A stretch of DNA of 16,033 nucleotides, from positions 1 to 16,033 of the forward strand of contig CALBJK010000133.1 of assembly GCA_937892695.1 (NCBI GenBank), given 5' to 3'. Shown here piece after piece: positions 1-7,193 of the stretch. Position numbers and translations under genes: made by a program. Source of the stretch: an uncultured Prevotella sp. (GTDB taxonomy: Bacteria; Bacteroidota; Bacteroidia; Bacteroidales; Bacteroidaceae). Position 1 is the first letter of the stretch, and every line of letters starts with the position of its first letter. The notes under the pieces are model-generated. The model saw only the letters and a list, made by a program, of their open reading frames with translations. It ran no database searches and was not told where the DNA came from.

Positions 1-88
1 AATAAATCAGGATGGCATTCCGTTTGTGAGACGCACCAAAGTGGCGTCTCTACTGCGTGGGGGGCATTCCTATTTGACATTGGCATAA
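1..88 (+). CDS. 3' end of an unidentified upstream gene (partial)
   Basis: A reading frame (frame 2) is open from the window edge to a TAA at 86-88, giving about 28 residues that end in LLRGGHSYLTLA. The stop lies 27 bases before the next start, the spacing expected inside an operon, so this is probably the C-terminus of a gene cotranscribed with the HlyD-like protein. I do not recognise the family. In comparable Bacteroidales peptide loci a C39 peptidase/ABC transporter or another export gene sits here, but this tail does not resemble the usual ABC-transporter end. Only position and an open frame support the call; frame 1 is also open, up to a stop at 109. Confidence 0.4.
   Translation, partial: INQDGIPFVRRTKVASLLRGGHSYLTLA
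28..50. repeat. 7-bp perfect inverted repeat (GAGACGC / GCGTCTC)
   Basis: GAGACGC at 28-34 is the exact reverse complement of GCGTCTC at 44-50. With one bulged base the stem can be extended inward by two pairs, leaving a small CAAA loop. It lies inside the putative 3' coding end of the upstream gene. No T-run follows, so it is not a normal terminator. It may be chance or an RNA structure near the 3' end of the upstream gene. Confidence 0.4.
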
Positions 89-115
89 TGCGGACATTCA
101 TAAAAAAATAGAAGT

Positions 116-586
116 ATGGACAACATCGAACTGAGAAGCGAAAAAATACGTAACATCATAGGGCGCGTTCCACCCCTGCTCGTCCGTTCAGGCATCACTA
201 TCACGACAATAATAACAGTGGCCATAGTAGCGGCCTTCTGCCTCATGCCCTACCCCATCACCGTCAGTGCGACCGGGACGGTCGGTACAGACCGTCAGCT
301 GCACATCAGTGTTCCGTACCGCTATCTGTACCTCTTCGACCGTCAGCGCACAGCCCGCGTCACATTGGAGGGGACAGACGGACAGCCTGTCATAGCATGT
401 ACCATATCCAGCCATTCGCCACTGCTCATTCATACAGACAAAGGCAACTTCTTCACAGCCAATGCCGACATACCTTCAACAGCAAGAAGCACAGTACAGC
501 CATACCAGAAAGCCGAAGTAAGCATAGTCGTTAGCGACAAGACCATGCTACAACAGATATTGTCACGCGGACATCAGATACCATAA
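116..586 (+). CDS. Short HlyD-like membrane adaptor protein (156 aa)
   Basis: Residues 1-24 are cytoplasmic and carry the ELRSEKIRNIIGRVPP stretch that resembles the start of Bacteroidetes HlyD/membrane-fusion proteins. One transmembrane helix follows (about 26-44), then the YPITVSATG entry into the periplasmic part. The C-terminal part (about 110-150) ends in KAEVSIVVSDKTMLQQIL, which resembles the closing beta-strand and tail of HlyD adaptors. Those proteins are usually about 400 residues or more; here the coiled-coil hairpin and lipoyl halves are missing, with no frameshift visible. Family knowledge places such adaptors beside C39-peptidase ABC exporters, which would lie before this window. 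I infer a stripped-down adaptor for export of the GG-leader peptide encoded downstream. It could also be a remnant. Assignment rests on recognition of the two ends only. Confidence 0.6.
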   Translation: MDNIELRSEKIRNIIGRVPPLLVRSGITITTIITVAIVAAFCLMPYPITVSATGTVGTDRQLHISVPYRYLYLFDRQRTARVTLEGTDGQPVIACTISSHSPLLIHTDKGNFFTANADIPSTARSTVQPYQKAEVSIVVSDKTMLQQILSRGHQIP

Positions 587-618
587 TATTACAATCATAA
601 AGACAACACAGCTTACTA

Positions 619-649
619 TTTGTATTTTATCAGAAAATCATTATTTTTG
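619..649 (+). promoter_or_regulatory. Bacteroidetes-type promoter for the TPR regulator
   Basis: TTTG at 619-622 and TATTTTTG at 642-649 are separated by 19 bases, matching the known Bacteroidetes primary-sigma consensus (TTTG, 19-21 bases, TAnnTTTG). Transcription would begin near 656, leaving a leader of about 105 bases before the ATG at 763. This separates the regulator from the HlyD-like gene. Confidence 0.7.
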
Positions 650-762
650 CATTTCAAAAAATTGTCTTGCTCTCGGGCTGCACAGGCAACCAATCTCTAC
701 AGCTCGCGTCAGCATTGTCTAAAAACAAAGGAACGACGCAGACACTAACATTCATTTGACAA

Positions 763-2388
763 ATGAGAAAAATAATAATCTTCATAATATCCGTAACAAC
801 ACTCCTGTTCTTCTCATGCCGAGAGCAGCAGCCATCCAGTCAACTTACTGAAACAGACAGCCTCATCGAGACCAATGCCGACAGCGCACTCACGTTGTTA
901 CAAACAAAATATAAAAACTACGCCCATTCTAACAACCCTGCTGACAGCTGGTACTATCGTCTGCTATGTGCCAAGGCCGCTGACAAGGCATACAAGAACC
1001 CAAAGTCAGACAAGGAAATCTCTGCTATTATCCGCCATTACGAGAAAACAGGCGACAAACAGCTTCTCGCACAAGCCTGCTACGTGGCCGGGAACATATA
1101 TTCCGAACTCGACAACTTTGCAAAAGCACAGGATTCATACAACAAAGCAATTGACAACATTGACAAAGACCACACTCCAAGACTGTGGGGAAGATGCCAT
1201 GCCGGATTGGGCTATTTATTTTCAAATCAGGAGTTGTACCAATATGCGAAAACATACTTCAATGAATCATATACATGCGATTCTTTAATGGATAACAAAA
1301 TTGAAACAATCTATGATTTGAGAGACTTAGGAACATGCTATTACAAAACGGGAAGTCTTGACAGTGCCTATATTTGTTATAGTAAAAGTATGTTCTTGTC
1401 AAGAAAGTACAGAGATACAGAGGCTGAAGAAAATAGTTTCCGCAATATGACAAGGTTATTCATAAAATGGAACAAGTTGGATAGTGCGAAAATATATGTC
1501 AATGCATTAAAAGTAAGACAGGACAATACAAGTACAACTTCTATTCTGTATGCTTCATACTTCAGCAAAACAGGAAATAAAGAAAAAGCATTATATTACT
1601 ATAAGCAAACAGAAGAAACAACAGATAACATTTCAAGCAAATACGAAGCAACAAAATGGCTATACGATTACTACGTAAACTCAAATAAAGATAAAGCCAA
1701 TACATATTTGGAAAAGAAAAAGATTTTGGAAGATTCCATAAAACATCTTGACGATAGAGAAAGCGTACTTGCACGACAACTCATATATAGATTCAACAAA
1801 AAGGAAGATAAGAACATTCGTAAAATAACATTTACGATTACAGCTATTCTCTTATTTTTACTTTTAGGAGGTACTATCTTTTACAAAACATCAAAAAAAA
1901 GAAGACATTCAACTACATCCAAAAACATAGAACGCGAAGAAGAAAACATTGAGCTTAAAAAAAATCTTGATAAAGAAGACATAGGTAAAACAAAGAATGG
2001 GGGCAATATTGAAAAAGTATATAAAAATGAGCCAGACAGTGTGACCAACAATCCTGTTGTAAAAAAGGTTCGGATAATGGCAAGAGATAAATCAACAACA
2101 GATTTCAAATTAACCCAAGAAGAATTTGCAGAGCTATACAGGGTTATAACAACTGCATATCCTCAACTAAAGCAAGAATTAATGATAGAACATGGACTCA
2201 GCGAACTAAATTACAAAGTGTGTCTTTTTATTGCAATAGAAATCCCTCCTTCAAAAATAGCTCTATTCCTGAATAAAACAAAGCAGGCAATAACAAATAT
2301 CAGAAAAGACATGTACAAGAGAACGTTCAAAAAAGACATGGTCAAAGCTAGAGATTGGGACAATTATATTTATTCTCTTCGTAAATAA
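763..2388 (+). CDS. Membrane-spanning TPR lipoprotein with C-terminal HTH-like domain, probable regulator (541 aa)
   Basis: The N-terminus is a lipoprotein signal peptide with lipobox LFFSC (Cys19). Residues about 30-350 are helical and rich in TPR-like pairs (for example ACYVAGNIYSELDNFAKAQ, ALYYYKQ). A transmembrane helix lies at about 355-375, followed by a positively charged KTSKKRRH stretch that puts the remainder in the cytoplasm. Residues about 378-430 are charged and coiled-coil-like. The last about 95 residues contain a helical domain ending in KIALFLNKTKQAITNIRKDMYK, which reads like a helix-turn-helix. Similar TPR/HTH membrane proteins are common in Bacteroidetes as one-component regulators. 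Position directly before a promoter carrying tandem repeats suggests local control of the peptide operon (inference). G+C falls sharply inside the gene near position 1240. Sure of TPR, helix and topology; less sure of DNA binding. Confidence 0.75.
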   Translation: MRKIIIFIISVTTLLFFSCREQQPSSQLTETDSLIETNADSALTLLQTKYKNYAHSNNPADSWYYRLLCAKAADKAYKNPKSDKEISAIIRHYEKTGDKQLLAQACYVAGNIYSELDNFAKAQDSYNKAIDNIDKDHTPRLWGRCHAGLGYLFSNQELYQYAKTYFNESYTCDSLMDNKIETIYDLRDLGTCYYKTGSLDSAYICYSKSMFLSRKYRDTEAEENSFRNMTRLFIKWNKLDSAKIYVNALKVRQDNTSTTSILYASYFSKTGNKEKALYYYKQTEETTDNISSKYEATKWLYDYYVNSNKDKANTYLEKKKILEDSIKHLDDRESVLARQLIYRFNKKEDKNIRKITFTITAILLFLLLGGTIFYKTSKKRRHSTTSKNIEREEENIELKKNLDKEDIGKTKNGGNIEKVYKNEPDSVTNNPVVKKVRIMARDKSTTDFKLTQEEFAELYRVITTAYPQLKQELMIEHGLSELNYKVCLFIAIEIPPSKIALFLNKTKQAITNIRKDMYKRTFKKDMVKARDWDNYIYSLRK

Positions 2389-2484
2389 CAGACCTTAGAC
2401 ATGTCTTTCCTTACAAACAAAAGCTTTATGTACCATAATATTTACTCATTTGCTTTTAAATGCAAATTTTCTTATACTTTTCAT

Positions 2485-2508
2485 AAAATGTGAACTAAAA
2501 TGTGAACT
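2485..2508. repeat. Perfect 12-bp tandem direct repeat, candidate operator
   Basis: AAAATGTGAACT occurs twice head-to-tail (2485-2496 and 2497-2508) with no mismatch. The repeat ends six bases before the TTTG of the promoter of the peptide operon, where an activator or repressor would bind. The adjacent regulator gene is the obvious candidate binder (inference). Confidence 0.65.
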
Positions 2509-2514
2509 ATTTTA

Positions 2515-2546
2515 TTTGGTTACGTTGATTATTTGGTGTTACTTTG
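2515..2546 (+). promoter_or_regulatory. Promoter of the peptide operon
   Basis: TTTG at 2515-2518 and TTACTTTG at 2539-2546 are 20 bases apart. The -7 element differs from the Bacteroidetes consensus TAnnTTTG at its second base only. The start of transcription would be near 2553, about 20 bases before the ATG at 2573, which supports that ATG over the upstream start at 2450. A single weak mismatch fits a promoter that needs an activator. Confidence 0.6.
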
Positions 2547-2572
2547 CAACCGTAATCAAAACAATAGCATTC

Positions 2573-2914
2573 ATGAATAAATTAAAGTTCACATTCTTTT
2601 TAATATTTACATTGTTTATTTGCAATGTGAATGCACAAACAGTAACACTGTATTATGACAAGGGTGAAGACAAACCCAGAAAATCTGAAATTCCTATCGT
2701 AAGATACGACGACGAAACTGTTACAATCTCGGCAGATTCCCTCCTAAATGATGTCTACATTATAATAAAAGACGAAGCTGGACAAGTGATTTACAATGGG
2801 GTTGAAGACATCACTGCTGAAGGAAAAGAGCTGAATTTCCCTGACCTGCCACAAAGCAAGAAGTACAGCATAGAACTGTACACAGATGACAAATACATGT
2901 ACGGTTATTTCTGA
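2573..2914 (+). CDS. Small secreted DUF3244-like protein (113 aa)
   Basis: I start this gene at 2573, not at the in-frame start 123 bases upstream. From 2573 the protein begins MNKLKFTFFLIFTLFICNVNA, a clean signal peptide of about 20 residues, and the promoter lies between the two starts. The mature part is about 90 residues with alternating strands (TVTLYYDKGEDKPRKSEIP, VYIIIKDEAGQVIYN) and ends KYSIELYTDDKYMYGYF. This pattern fits the Bacteroidetes DUF3244 family of small periplasmic or outer-surface beta-sandwich proteins, whose function is unknown. It is the first gene of the precursor operon, 62 bases before the precursor with no promoter visible between them. It may be a chaperone, immunity or binding partner for the peptide, but that is a guess from position. 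Confidence 0.65.
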   Translation: MNKLKFTFFLIFTLFICNVNAQTVTLYYDKGEDKPRKSEIPIVRYDDETVTISADSLLNDVYIIIKDEAGQVIYNGVEDITAEGKELNFPDLPQSKKYSIELYTDDKYMYGYF

Positions 2915-2976
2915 AAAGTCAATAGCGAATGTCGATAAAGACAGACCACATAGTATAAACTTAAAAAACAGACAAG

Positions 2977-3234
2977 ATGGAAAAGAAACATTTTGAAATC
3001 GAAACTCTTGTGTCTAACGACGTGCTCTCACAAGACATGATGGAAATGGTGGTTGGAGGTAAAGGCGGTAGTGTTGCAGAAAATAGCGACTGCAGTAATC
3101 TAACTGTTATATGCGGAGTAAACTGCAACAATTACGGTTCTTGCAATTGTCTAAACAAATTCTGCAACAATTTCATGGTATGCGGAACAAACTGCAAAAC
3201 ATTCGGAGGATTATGTCCTTTAGAATCTCTTTAA
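2977..3234 (+). CDS. GG-leader, nine-cysteine RiPP precursor peptide (85 aa)
   Basis: The leader (residues 1-28) ends in LSQDMMEMVVGG, the double-glycine cleavage pattern of 'GG-Bacteroidales' natural product precursors. The core (29-85) has nine cysteines at 39, 46, 50, 56, 58, 63, 69, 73 and 80. Two halves share the pattern CGxNCxx(Y/F)G..C: residues 46-56 and 69-80. The Cys spacings read 7-4-6, then 2-5, then 6-4-7, a mirror-like arrangement around Cys58. The next gene is a radical SAM/SPASM enzyme, so thioether or other radical-based crosslinks are the expected modification, with disulfides as an alternative. No database peptide with this core comes to mind. The leader call is firm; the final chemical structure is unknown. 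Confidence 0.85.
   Translation: MEKKHFEIETLVSNDVLSQDMMEMVVGGKGGSVAENSDCSNLTVICGVNCNNYGSCNCLNKFCNNFMVCGTNCKTFGGLCPLESL
3109..3197 (+). repeat. Internal 69-bp-period duplication in the precursor core
   Basis: The 20 bases at 3109-3128 and those at 3178-3197 match at 17 positions, with both copies reading TATGCGGA..AAACTGCAA. The period is 69 bases (23 codons), aligning Cys46 with Cys69 and Cys50 with Cys73. This indicates that the core grew by in-frame duplication. Confidence 0.65.
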
Positions 3235-3281
3235 GCTAGTATAAGTAACACATCTCCTACAGGAGAAGACTTTTGATTAAC

Positions 3282-3332
3282 AAATGTCAGCAATCAAAGA
3301 TAAGTAAAAAAAATCATTGATTGCTGATATTT
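3282..3332 (+). terminator. Long stem-loop between precursor and maturase (attenuator or 3'-end stabiliser)
   Basis: TCAGCAATCAA at 3287-3297 is the exact reverse complement of TTGATTGCTGA at 3317-3327. Allowing one G-U pair, the stem extends to 16 pairs (3282-3297 with 3317-3332). The loop of 19 bases contains a run of eight A. The descending arm ends in ATATTTT. A structure like this between precursor and enzyme genes commonly lowers downstream expression relative to the precursor or protects the precursor mRNA end. The T-tract is short, so partial rather than full termination is likely. Confidence 0.65.
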
Positions 3333-3347
3333 TACATAAACAAGCCT

Positions 3348-4670
3348 ATGACAATGATAAGAAAATCGCGCTATTGTATTCTTTTTCAGAAAGGAAAAGA
3401 ATATCTGGCTTATACATCGGCAAAAAACAGTTTTTATAAGATAAACAGACAAGTAGCTGATTTCATAGAAAACTTCAAATCAGACGAGTTTGATGTTTCT
3501 AAGAACCAGCTAGCAAAGGATATTGAGCATCTTCATAAAATAGCCCTCATTTCCACGGAAAAAGAAGACGATGACGTAGTTGACAATATTAAATTAAGGT
3601 ATCTGATTAATTCTTTTTCAAAAGAAACCATATCAGTAACTCTTGCTCCGACCATCTGGTGTAACCTAAGATGCCCATACTGCTTTGAAGAAAGCAAACC
3701 AAAAGACGTGATGTGTGACGATATTTGTGACAAAGTTCTGAAATTCATTGAAGCCCATACTTCAGCAAAGAATCTATACCTAATATGGTATGGAGGAGAG
3801 CCTTTATTAGGAGCAAAGCCTATAAAGTACTTTCTTTCTAAACTAGACAATCTAGAGAACATAAAGTTAGCCCGTCATGGCATGATAACAAATGGTACGC
3901 TTCTTAAAGGAAGTAATCTTGATTTGTTCAGGGAGAAACATTTGGACAGTATTCAAATCACAATTGACGGTAACAAGGATACACACGATAAAAAACGAAT
4001 ACGCCCTGACGGTAAGGGAACATACGACGAAATAATAGAAAACTTAAAAGTTTTTGCTAAAGAATACCCTAATACGGTCATCAACATAAGAGTGAACATC
4101 GACAGGAATAATGTGTCTGAGTTCATGGACGTGTATAATAGGATAAAAGATATGTTCCCTGATAAAAAGAACATATTTGTCTCTCCTGGAATATTGAAAG
4201 CATGTGGTGCTCAATCTTTTGATTCGCCATTTTTAAATAATGCAGAAATTTTGAATATCCGCAAAGAGTTCAGAAAGAAAGGATATCCAGTATTTTATCC
4301 GGACATAAGAACCGGAGGTTGTGCTGCGACCTGTATTACCGGATATGTAATCGGGCCGTTGGGTGAAATATACAAATGTTGGAAAGATGTGGGCATTAAA
4401 GATAAAATTGTCGGAAACGTCTGTGACATGACCATCACCAACAGTAATCTTCTGTCAGAATACATGCTTCACGGCTCTCACATTACGGAAACATCGTGTC
4501 ATTCATGCCCAGTATTCCCCATTTGTGATTCGGATTGTGCATTTGACAGATTAGAAAACGCGTTTCATGGACAACAAAATGAGTTTTGCTGCGTTTATAA
4601 AGAAAAAGACAATGAAGGACTGATTTCCATGCTGTCTGACCTCTATGAAAGAATGCCGCAAAGAGAATAA
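3348..4670 (+). CDS. Radical SAM/SPASM peptide maturase (440 aa)
   Basis: The radical SAM motif CxxxCxxC is present as CNLRCPYC (Cys105, 109, 112 counted from the ATG at 3348), with GGEP at 149-152. The SPASM region carries Cys325, 329, 344, 384, 387, 393, 397, 414 and 415, enough for two auxiliary iron-sulfur clusters. Residues 1-75 (YCILFQKGKEYLAYTSAK onward) resemble the small leader-recognition domain of RiPP enzymes. Enzymes of this kind use S-adenosylmethionine to form thioether or carbon crosslinks in the cytoplasm. The substrate should be the Cys-rich precursor immediately upstream. A longer frame begins at TTG 3321, but that start lies within the stem-loop; ATG 3348 or 3354 is more credible. 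The stop shares one base with an in-frame ATG at 4670. Confidence 0.88.
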   Translation: MTMIRKSRYCILFQKGKEYLAYTSAKNSFYKINRQVADFIENFKSDEFDVSKNQLAKDIEHLHKIALISTEKEDDDVVDNIKLRYLINSFSKETISVTLAPTIWCNLRCPYCFEESKPKDVMCDDICDKVLKFIEAHTSAKNLYLIWYGGEPLLGAKPIKYFLSKLDNLENIKLARHGMITNGTLLKGSNLDLFREKHLDSIQITIDGNKDTHDKKRIRPDGKGTYDEIIENLKVFAKEYPNTVINIRVNIDRNNVSEFMDVYNRIKDMFPDKKNIFVSPGILKACGAQSFDSPFLNNAEILNIRKEFRKKGYPVFYPDIRTGGCAATCITGYVIGPLGEIYKCWKDVGIKDKIVGNVCDMTITNSNLLSEYMLHGSHITETSCHSCPVFPICDSDCAFDRLENAFHGQQNEFCCVYKEKDNEGLISMLSDLYERMPQRE

Positions 4671-4723
4671 TGGCATTGCCGTTTTTTGCTACATACAAAA
4701 TATACCATTTAAAATTCAAGAAT

Positions 4724-7012
4724 ATGATGAAAAAGGCACTAATAGTAACATTTCTGTTTGTCAGCTCTATCGCAGCGATGGCAGCTCCGGAAGAGGTATC
4801 ACTAAAAGGTAAGGTGAAAGGTACGGATGGCAAAACACTGAGAGACGTGACCGTGACTGTGGCCATCGGGGAACAGACATTTGTCGGGAAGACAGACAAG
4901 GAAGGAAGATACGAATTCCAGATAAACAAAAGCGACAGTGCAACTGTGGGATTCAGCCACGTAGGATACGAGACGAAGGTCATGCGAATAGCACTGGACG
5001 GAAGAGATAGACAGGATGTTGTTCTAGATACCAAGGCGATAGGTTTGGGAGAAGTGGAAGTGACAAGCAGCTCGGTGATAGCCAAAGCCGGAAGCGTGAC
5101 CTACATACCGAACAGAAACCAGGTGAACAGTTCAAACTCCGGACTGGGACTGCTTGCCAACATAATGATTCCGCAGATAGACGTAAACCGCTTTACCGGC
5201 GAGGTTAAGGGCACTGACGGTTCTGCTGTCGGAATTTATATAGACGGAAGAAAGACAAATCTGGCCGAAGTAAACAGCCTCAGACCAAGGGACATCAAGA
5301 CCGTGGAATACTATGAGGGGGCGACAGACAAATTTCCAAACGAACAAAAGGTTATCAATTTCAGATTGCGCAAATATAACAGCGGAGGTTATGTAGACGT
5401 AAGAACCGACACACGTTTCTTCTATGCCTCGGGCGACTATCTGGCACAGGCAAGCATCGACAGCAAGAAGTTCAACTATACGGTAATGGCCGGAACTTCG
5501 CTCAGCCGGGACAGGGGCGTAGGAACGGAAACGGACGAGGGCTACAAGATTCGTCAGGGATTTGAGAAGACAACGACACCAATAAAGGGTATCAGCGAAA
5601 ACATAAACAGCTACGGACTGTTCCGCTCGACTTATAAAAGCGGTATGACAATGGCCTTTGCCCAGGCATCTCTCAACTTCAACAAGACTCCGAAATCGCG
5701 CTATCGTTCGTTTGCATCTTACACTCCGGAAGTGCTGCCTTCGGAAGACGTTACAACGTCAACATGGTCGAAGAGCGTGAACCCTTCGGTCAATACGTTT
5801 TTCTCGACCCAAACCAAACACAACGAATACATTTACGGTTCGTTCGACTTCAGCTATGGAAGAAACGAATACCGACGCAGCTACATAGAAGGCCAAATGG
5901 ACGAAATAAGAAACAACGTGAAAGAAGACGCCTACAACTTTGACGCAAAGCTGAATTATACCAAGGCATTCAAAAAGAACAACAGTCTGGGACTGCTATT
6001 ATGGGGAAACTACGATAAAAGCAATACCAATTATCTGGACGGGAACAATGAAAAGCAGACGCTCAATGACTGGATAGCACTATTCTACCCTACCTACTCG
6101 CAACGTTTCGGCAACAAACTCGCAATGAACATACAGGCCGGTATTGCGGTTAACAGTTATGGCGTAAGCGGTTACAAAAGGACGACAGACGTGCTGCCAA
6201 GACCCAGACTGACAATGAACTATACGTTGGGTAAGAAAAGCAGCGTGTACGTAGATGCGGCATGGGGAAGTACGACACCACAAATATCGACACTAAGCAG
6301 TGTCAGACAGCGCATAAGCCCATACGAAGTACTGCAAGGCAATCCGCTGCTAAAAAACAACGACCTCATACAAGCAACCGGAGCTTACAATTTCTACGTG
6401 GACAAATTCCGCATGTCGGCAGTTGTTTCATATAACGGACTGATAAACCTAAGGAGGAACGACTATTATGCTGAAGGAAACGACCTTGTCAGAACGTTCG
6501 TCAACGACGGAAACTATCACAGTGTAGACGCTGGCGTAAATGCGATGTTGTTCCTTTTAGGCCGTAGTTTGCAGCTGAAGACAACCGTTCTGTTCAAGCA
6601 CCAGTCTTACGACGGCAAATTTGCAGACAGCTACAACAGCGTGTTCTGCGGAGTCAACGCTTCTTATTTTCTAAAAGAATTCAGCTTCAATGCATATTTC
6701 AGAACCCCGCAAAAGACTCTGATGGATGTTCCGGCATTTATGAAAATGCGTGCCGACTACGGACTTACCGCCTCATGGGGACACAAAGGATTCTTTGCCG
6801 AAGTCGGGGCAAGAAGACTGTTCGACACAAAGAAGTTCAGCCGCTATTATTTCGACTACGACGTTTACCGCATCAATTCACGCACCATATCCGACAGCAT
6901 GGGACGACAGGTGTACATAAAACTGTCGTACAACTTCGACTTCGGCAGAAAGATACAAAAGAATGAGATAAACATGAACAGTAATATCAACTCGGGAATA
7001 CTGAAACCATAG
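4724..7012 (+). CDS. Outer-membrane beta-barrel with carboxypeptidase-regulatory-like domain, copy 1 (762 aa)
   Basis: The start is placed at the MM pair (4724/4727) because a signal peptide begins there (KKALIVTFLFVSSIAAMA). An upstream in-frame ATG at 4670 would add 18 residues ahead of it. After the signal peptide comes a carboxypeptidase-regulatory-like beta-sandwich (about 25-105; VSLKGKVKGTDGKTLRD, VGFSHVGYETK). A plug-like region follows (about 125-205; GIYIDGRKTNLAEV, LRPRDIKTVEYYEG), then a long barrel of alternating strands ending in KLSYNFDFGRK. No clear TonB box is visible. Similar proteins frequently follow radical SAM genes in Bacteroidales peptide loci, suggesting an outer-membrane exit or receptor role for the peptide (inference). 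It is paralogous to the next gene. Confidence 0.75.
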   Translation: MMKKALIVTFLFVSSIAAMAAPEEVSLKGKVKGTDGKTLRDVTVTVAIGEQTFVGKTDKEGRYEFQINKSDSATVGFSHVGYETKVMRIALDGRDRQDVVLDTKAIGLGEVEVTSSSVIAKAGSVTYIPNRNQVNSSNSGLGLLANIMIPQIDVNRFTGEVKGTDGSAVGIYIDGRKTNLAEVNSLRPRDIKTVEYYEGATDKFPNEQKVINFRLRKYNSGGYVDVRTDTRFFYASGDYLAQASIDSKKFNYTVMAGTSLSRDRGVGTETDEGYKIRQGFEKTTTPIKGISENINSYGLFRSTYKSGMTMAFAQASLNFNKTPKSRYRSFASYTPEVLPSEDVTTSTWSKSVNPSVNTFFSTQTKHNEYIYGSFDFSYGRNEYRRSYIEGQMDEIRNNVKEDAYNFDAKLNYTKAFKKNNSLGLLLWGNYDKSNTNYLDGNNEKQTLNDWIALFYPTYSQRFGNKLAMNIQAGIAVNSYGVSGYKRTTDVLPRPRLTMNYTLGKKSSVYVDAAWGSTTPQISTLSSVRQRISPYEVLQGNPLLKNNDLIQATGAYNFYVDKFRMSAVVSYNGLINLRRNDYYAEGNDLVRTFVNDGNYHSVDAGVNAMLFLLGRSLQLKTTVLFKHQSYDGKFADSYNSVFCGVNASYFLKEFSFNAYFRTPQKTLMDVPAFMKMRADYGLTASWGHKGFFAEVGARRLFDTKKFSRYYFDYDVYRINSRTISDSMGRQVYIKLSYNFDFGRKIQKNEINMNSNINSGILKP

Positions 7013-7162
7013 GATCTGTTCTTGCATATACCGGCAATACAACAAATGTGCAAACTGCTGGGTCAAAAACCTATGTGTTGGTGGATGTACGTCTCAAAAG
7101 ATTTCAAACGGTAGGAAAAACAACGAACCACAAACTGACAGTGGATGTCTTTTGGAGAAACT

Positions 7163-7193
7163 GCAGTACGAATTTTACATCAAACTGTACTGC
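7163..7193. repeat. Inverted repeat upstream of barrel copy 2
   Basis: GCAGTAC at 7163-7169 pairs exactly with GTACTGC at 7187-7193 across a 17-base loop, 49 bases before the ATG of the second barrel gene. It may fold in the intercistronic RNA or be an operator. No promoter of the TTTG/TAnnTTTG type is evident in 7013-7242, so the second barrel gene is probably cotranscribed with the first. Confidence 0.35.

Noticed and set aside
74..79. TTGACA resembling a sigma-70 -35 box, followed by a TAAT
   Set aside because: The spacer is far too short, and this group uses TTTG/TAnnTTTG promoters; no fitting -7 box follows.
3321..3347. TTG start for the radical SAM gene
   Set aside because: It lies in the descending arm of the stem-loop and adds nine residues without family similarity; ATG 3348 or 3354 is preferred.
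4483..5085. Minus-strand frame of 200 codons
   Set aside because: Crosses the junction of the radical SAM and barrel genes antisense; no motif and low-complexity Ser/Thr content.
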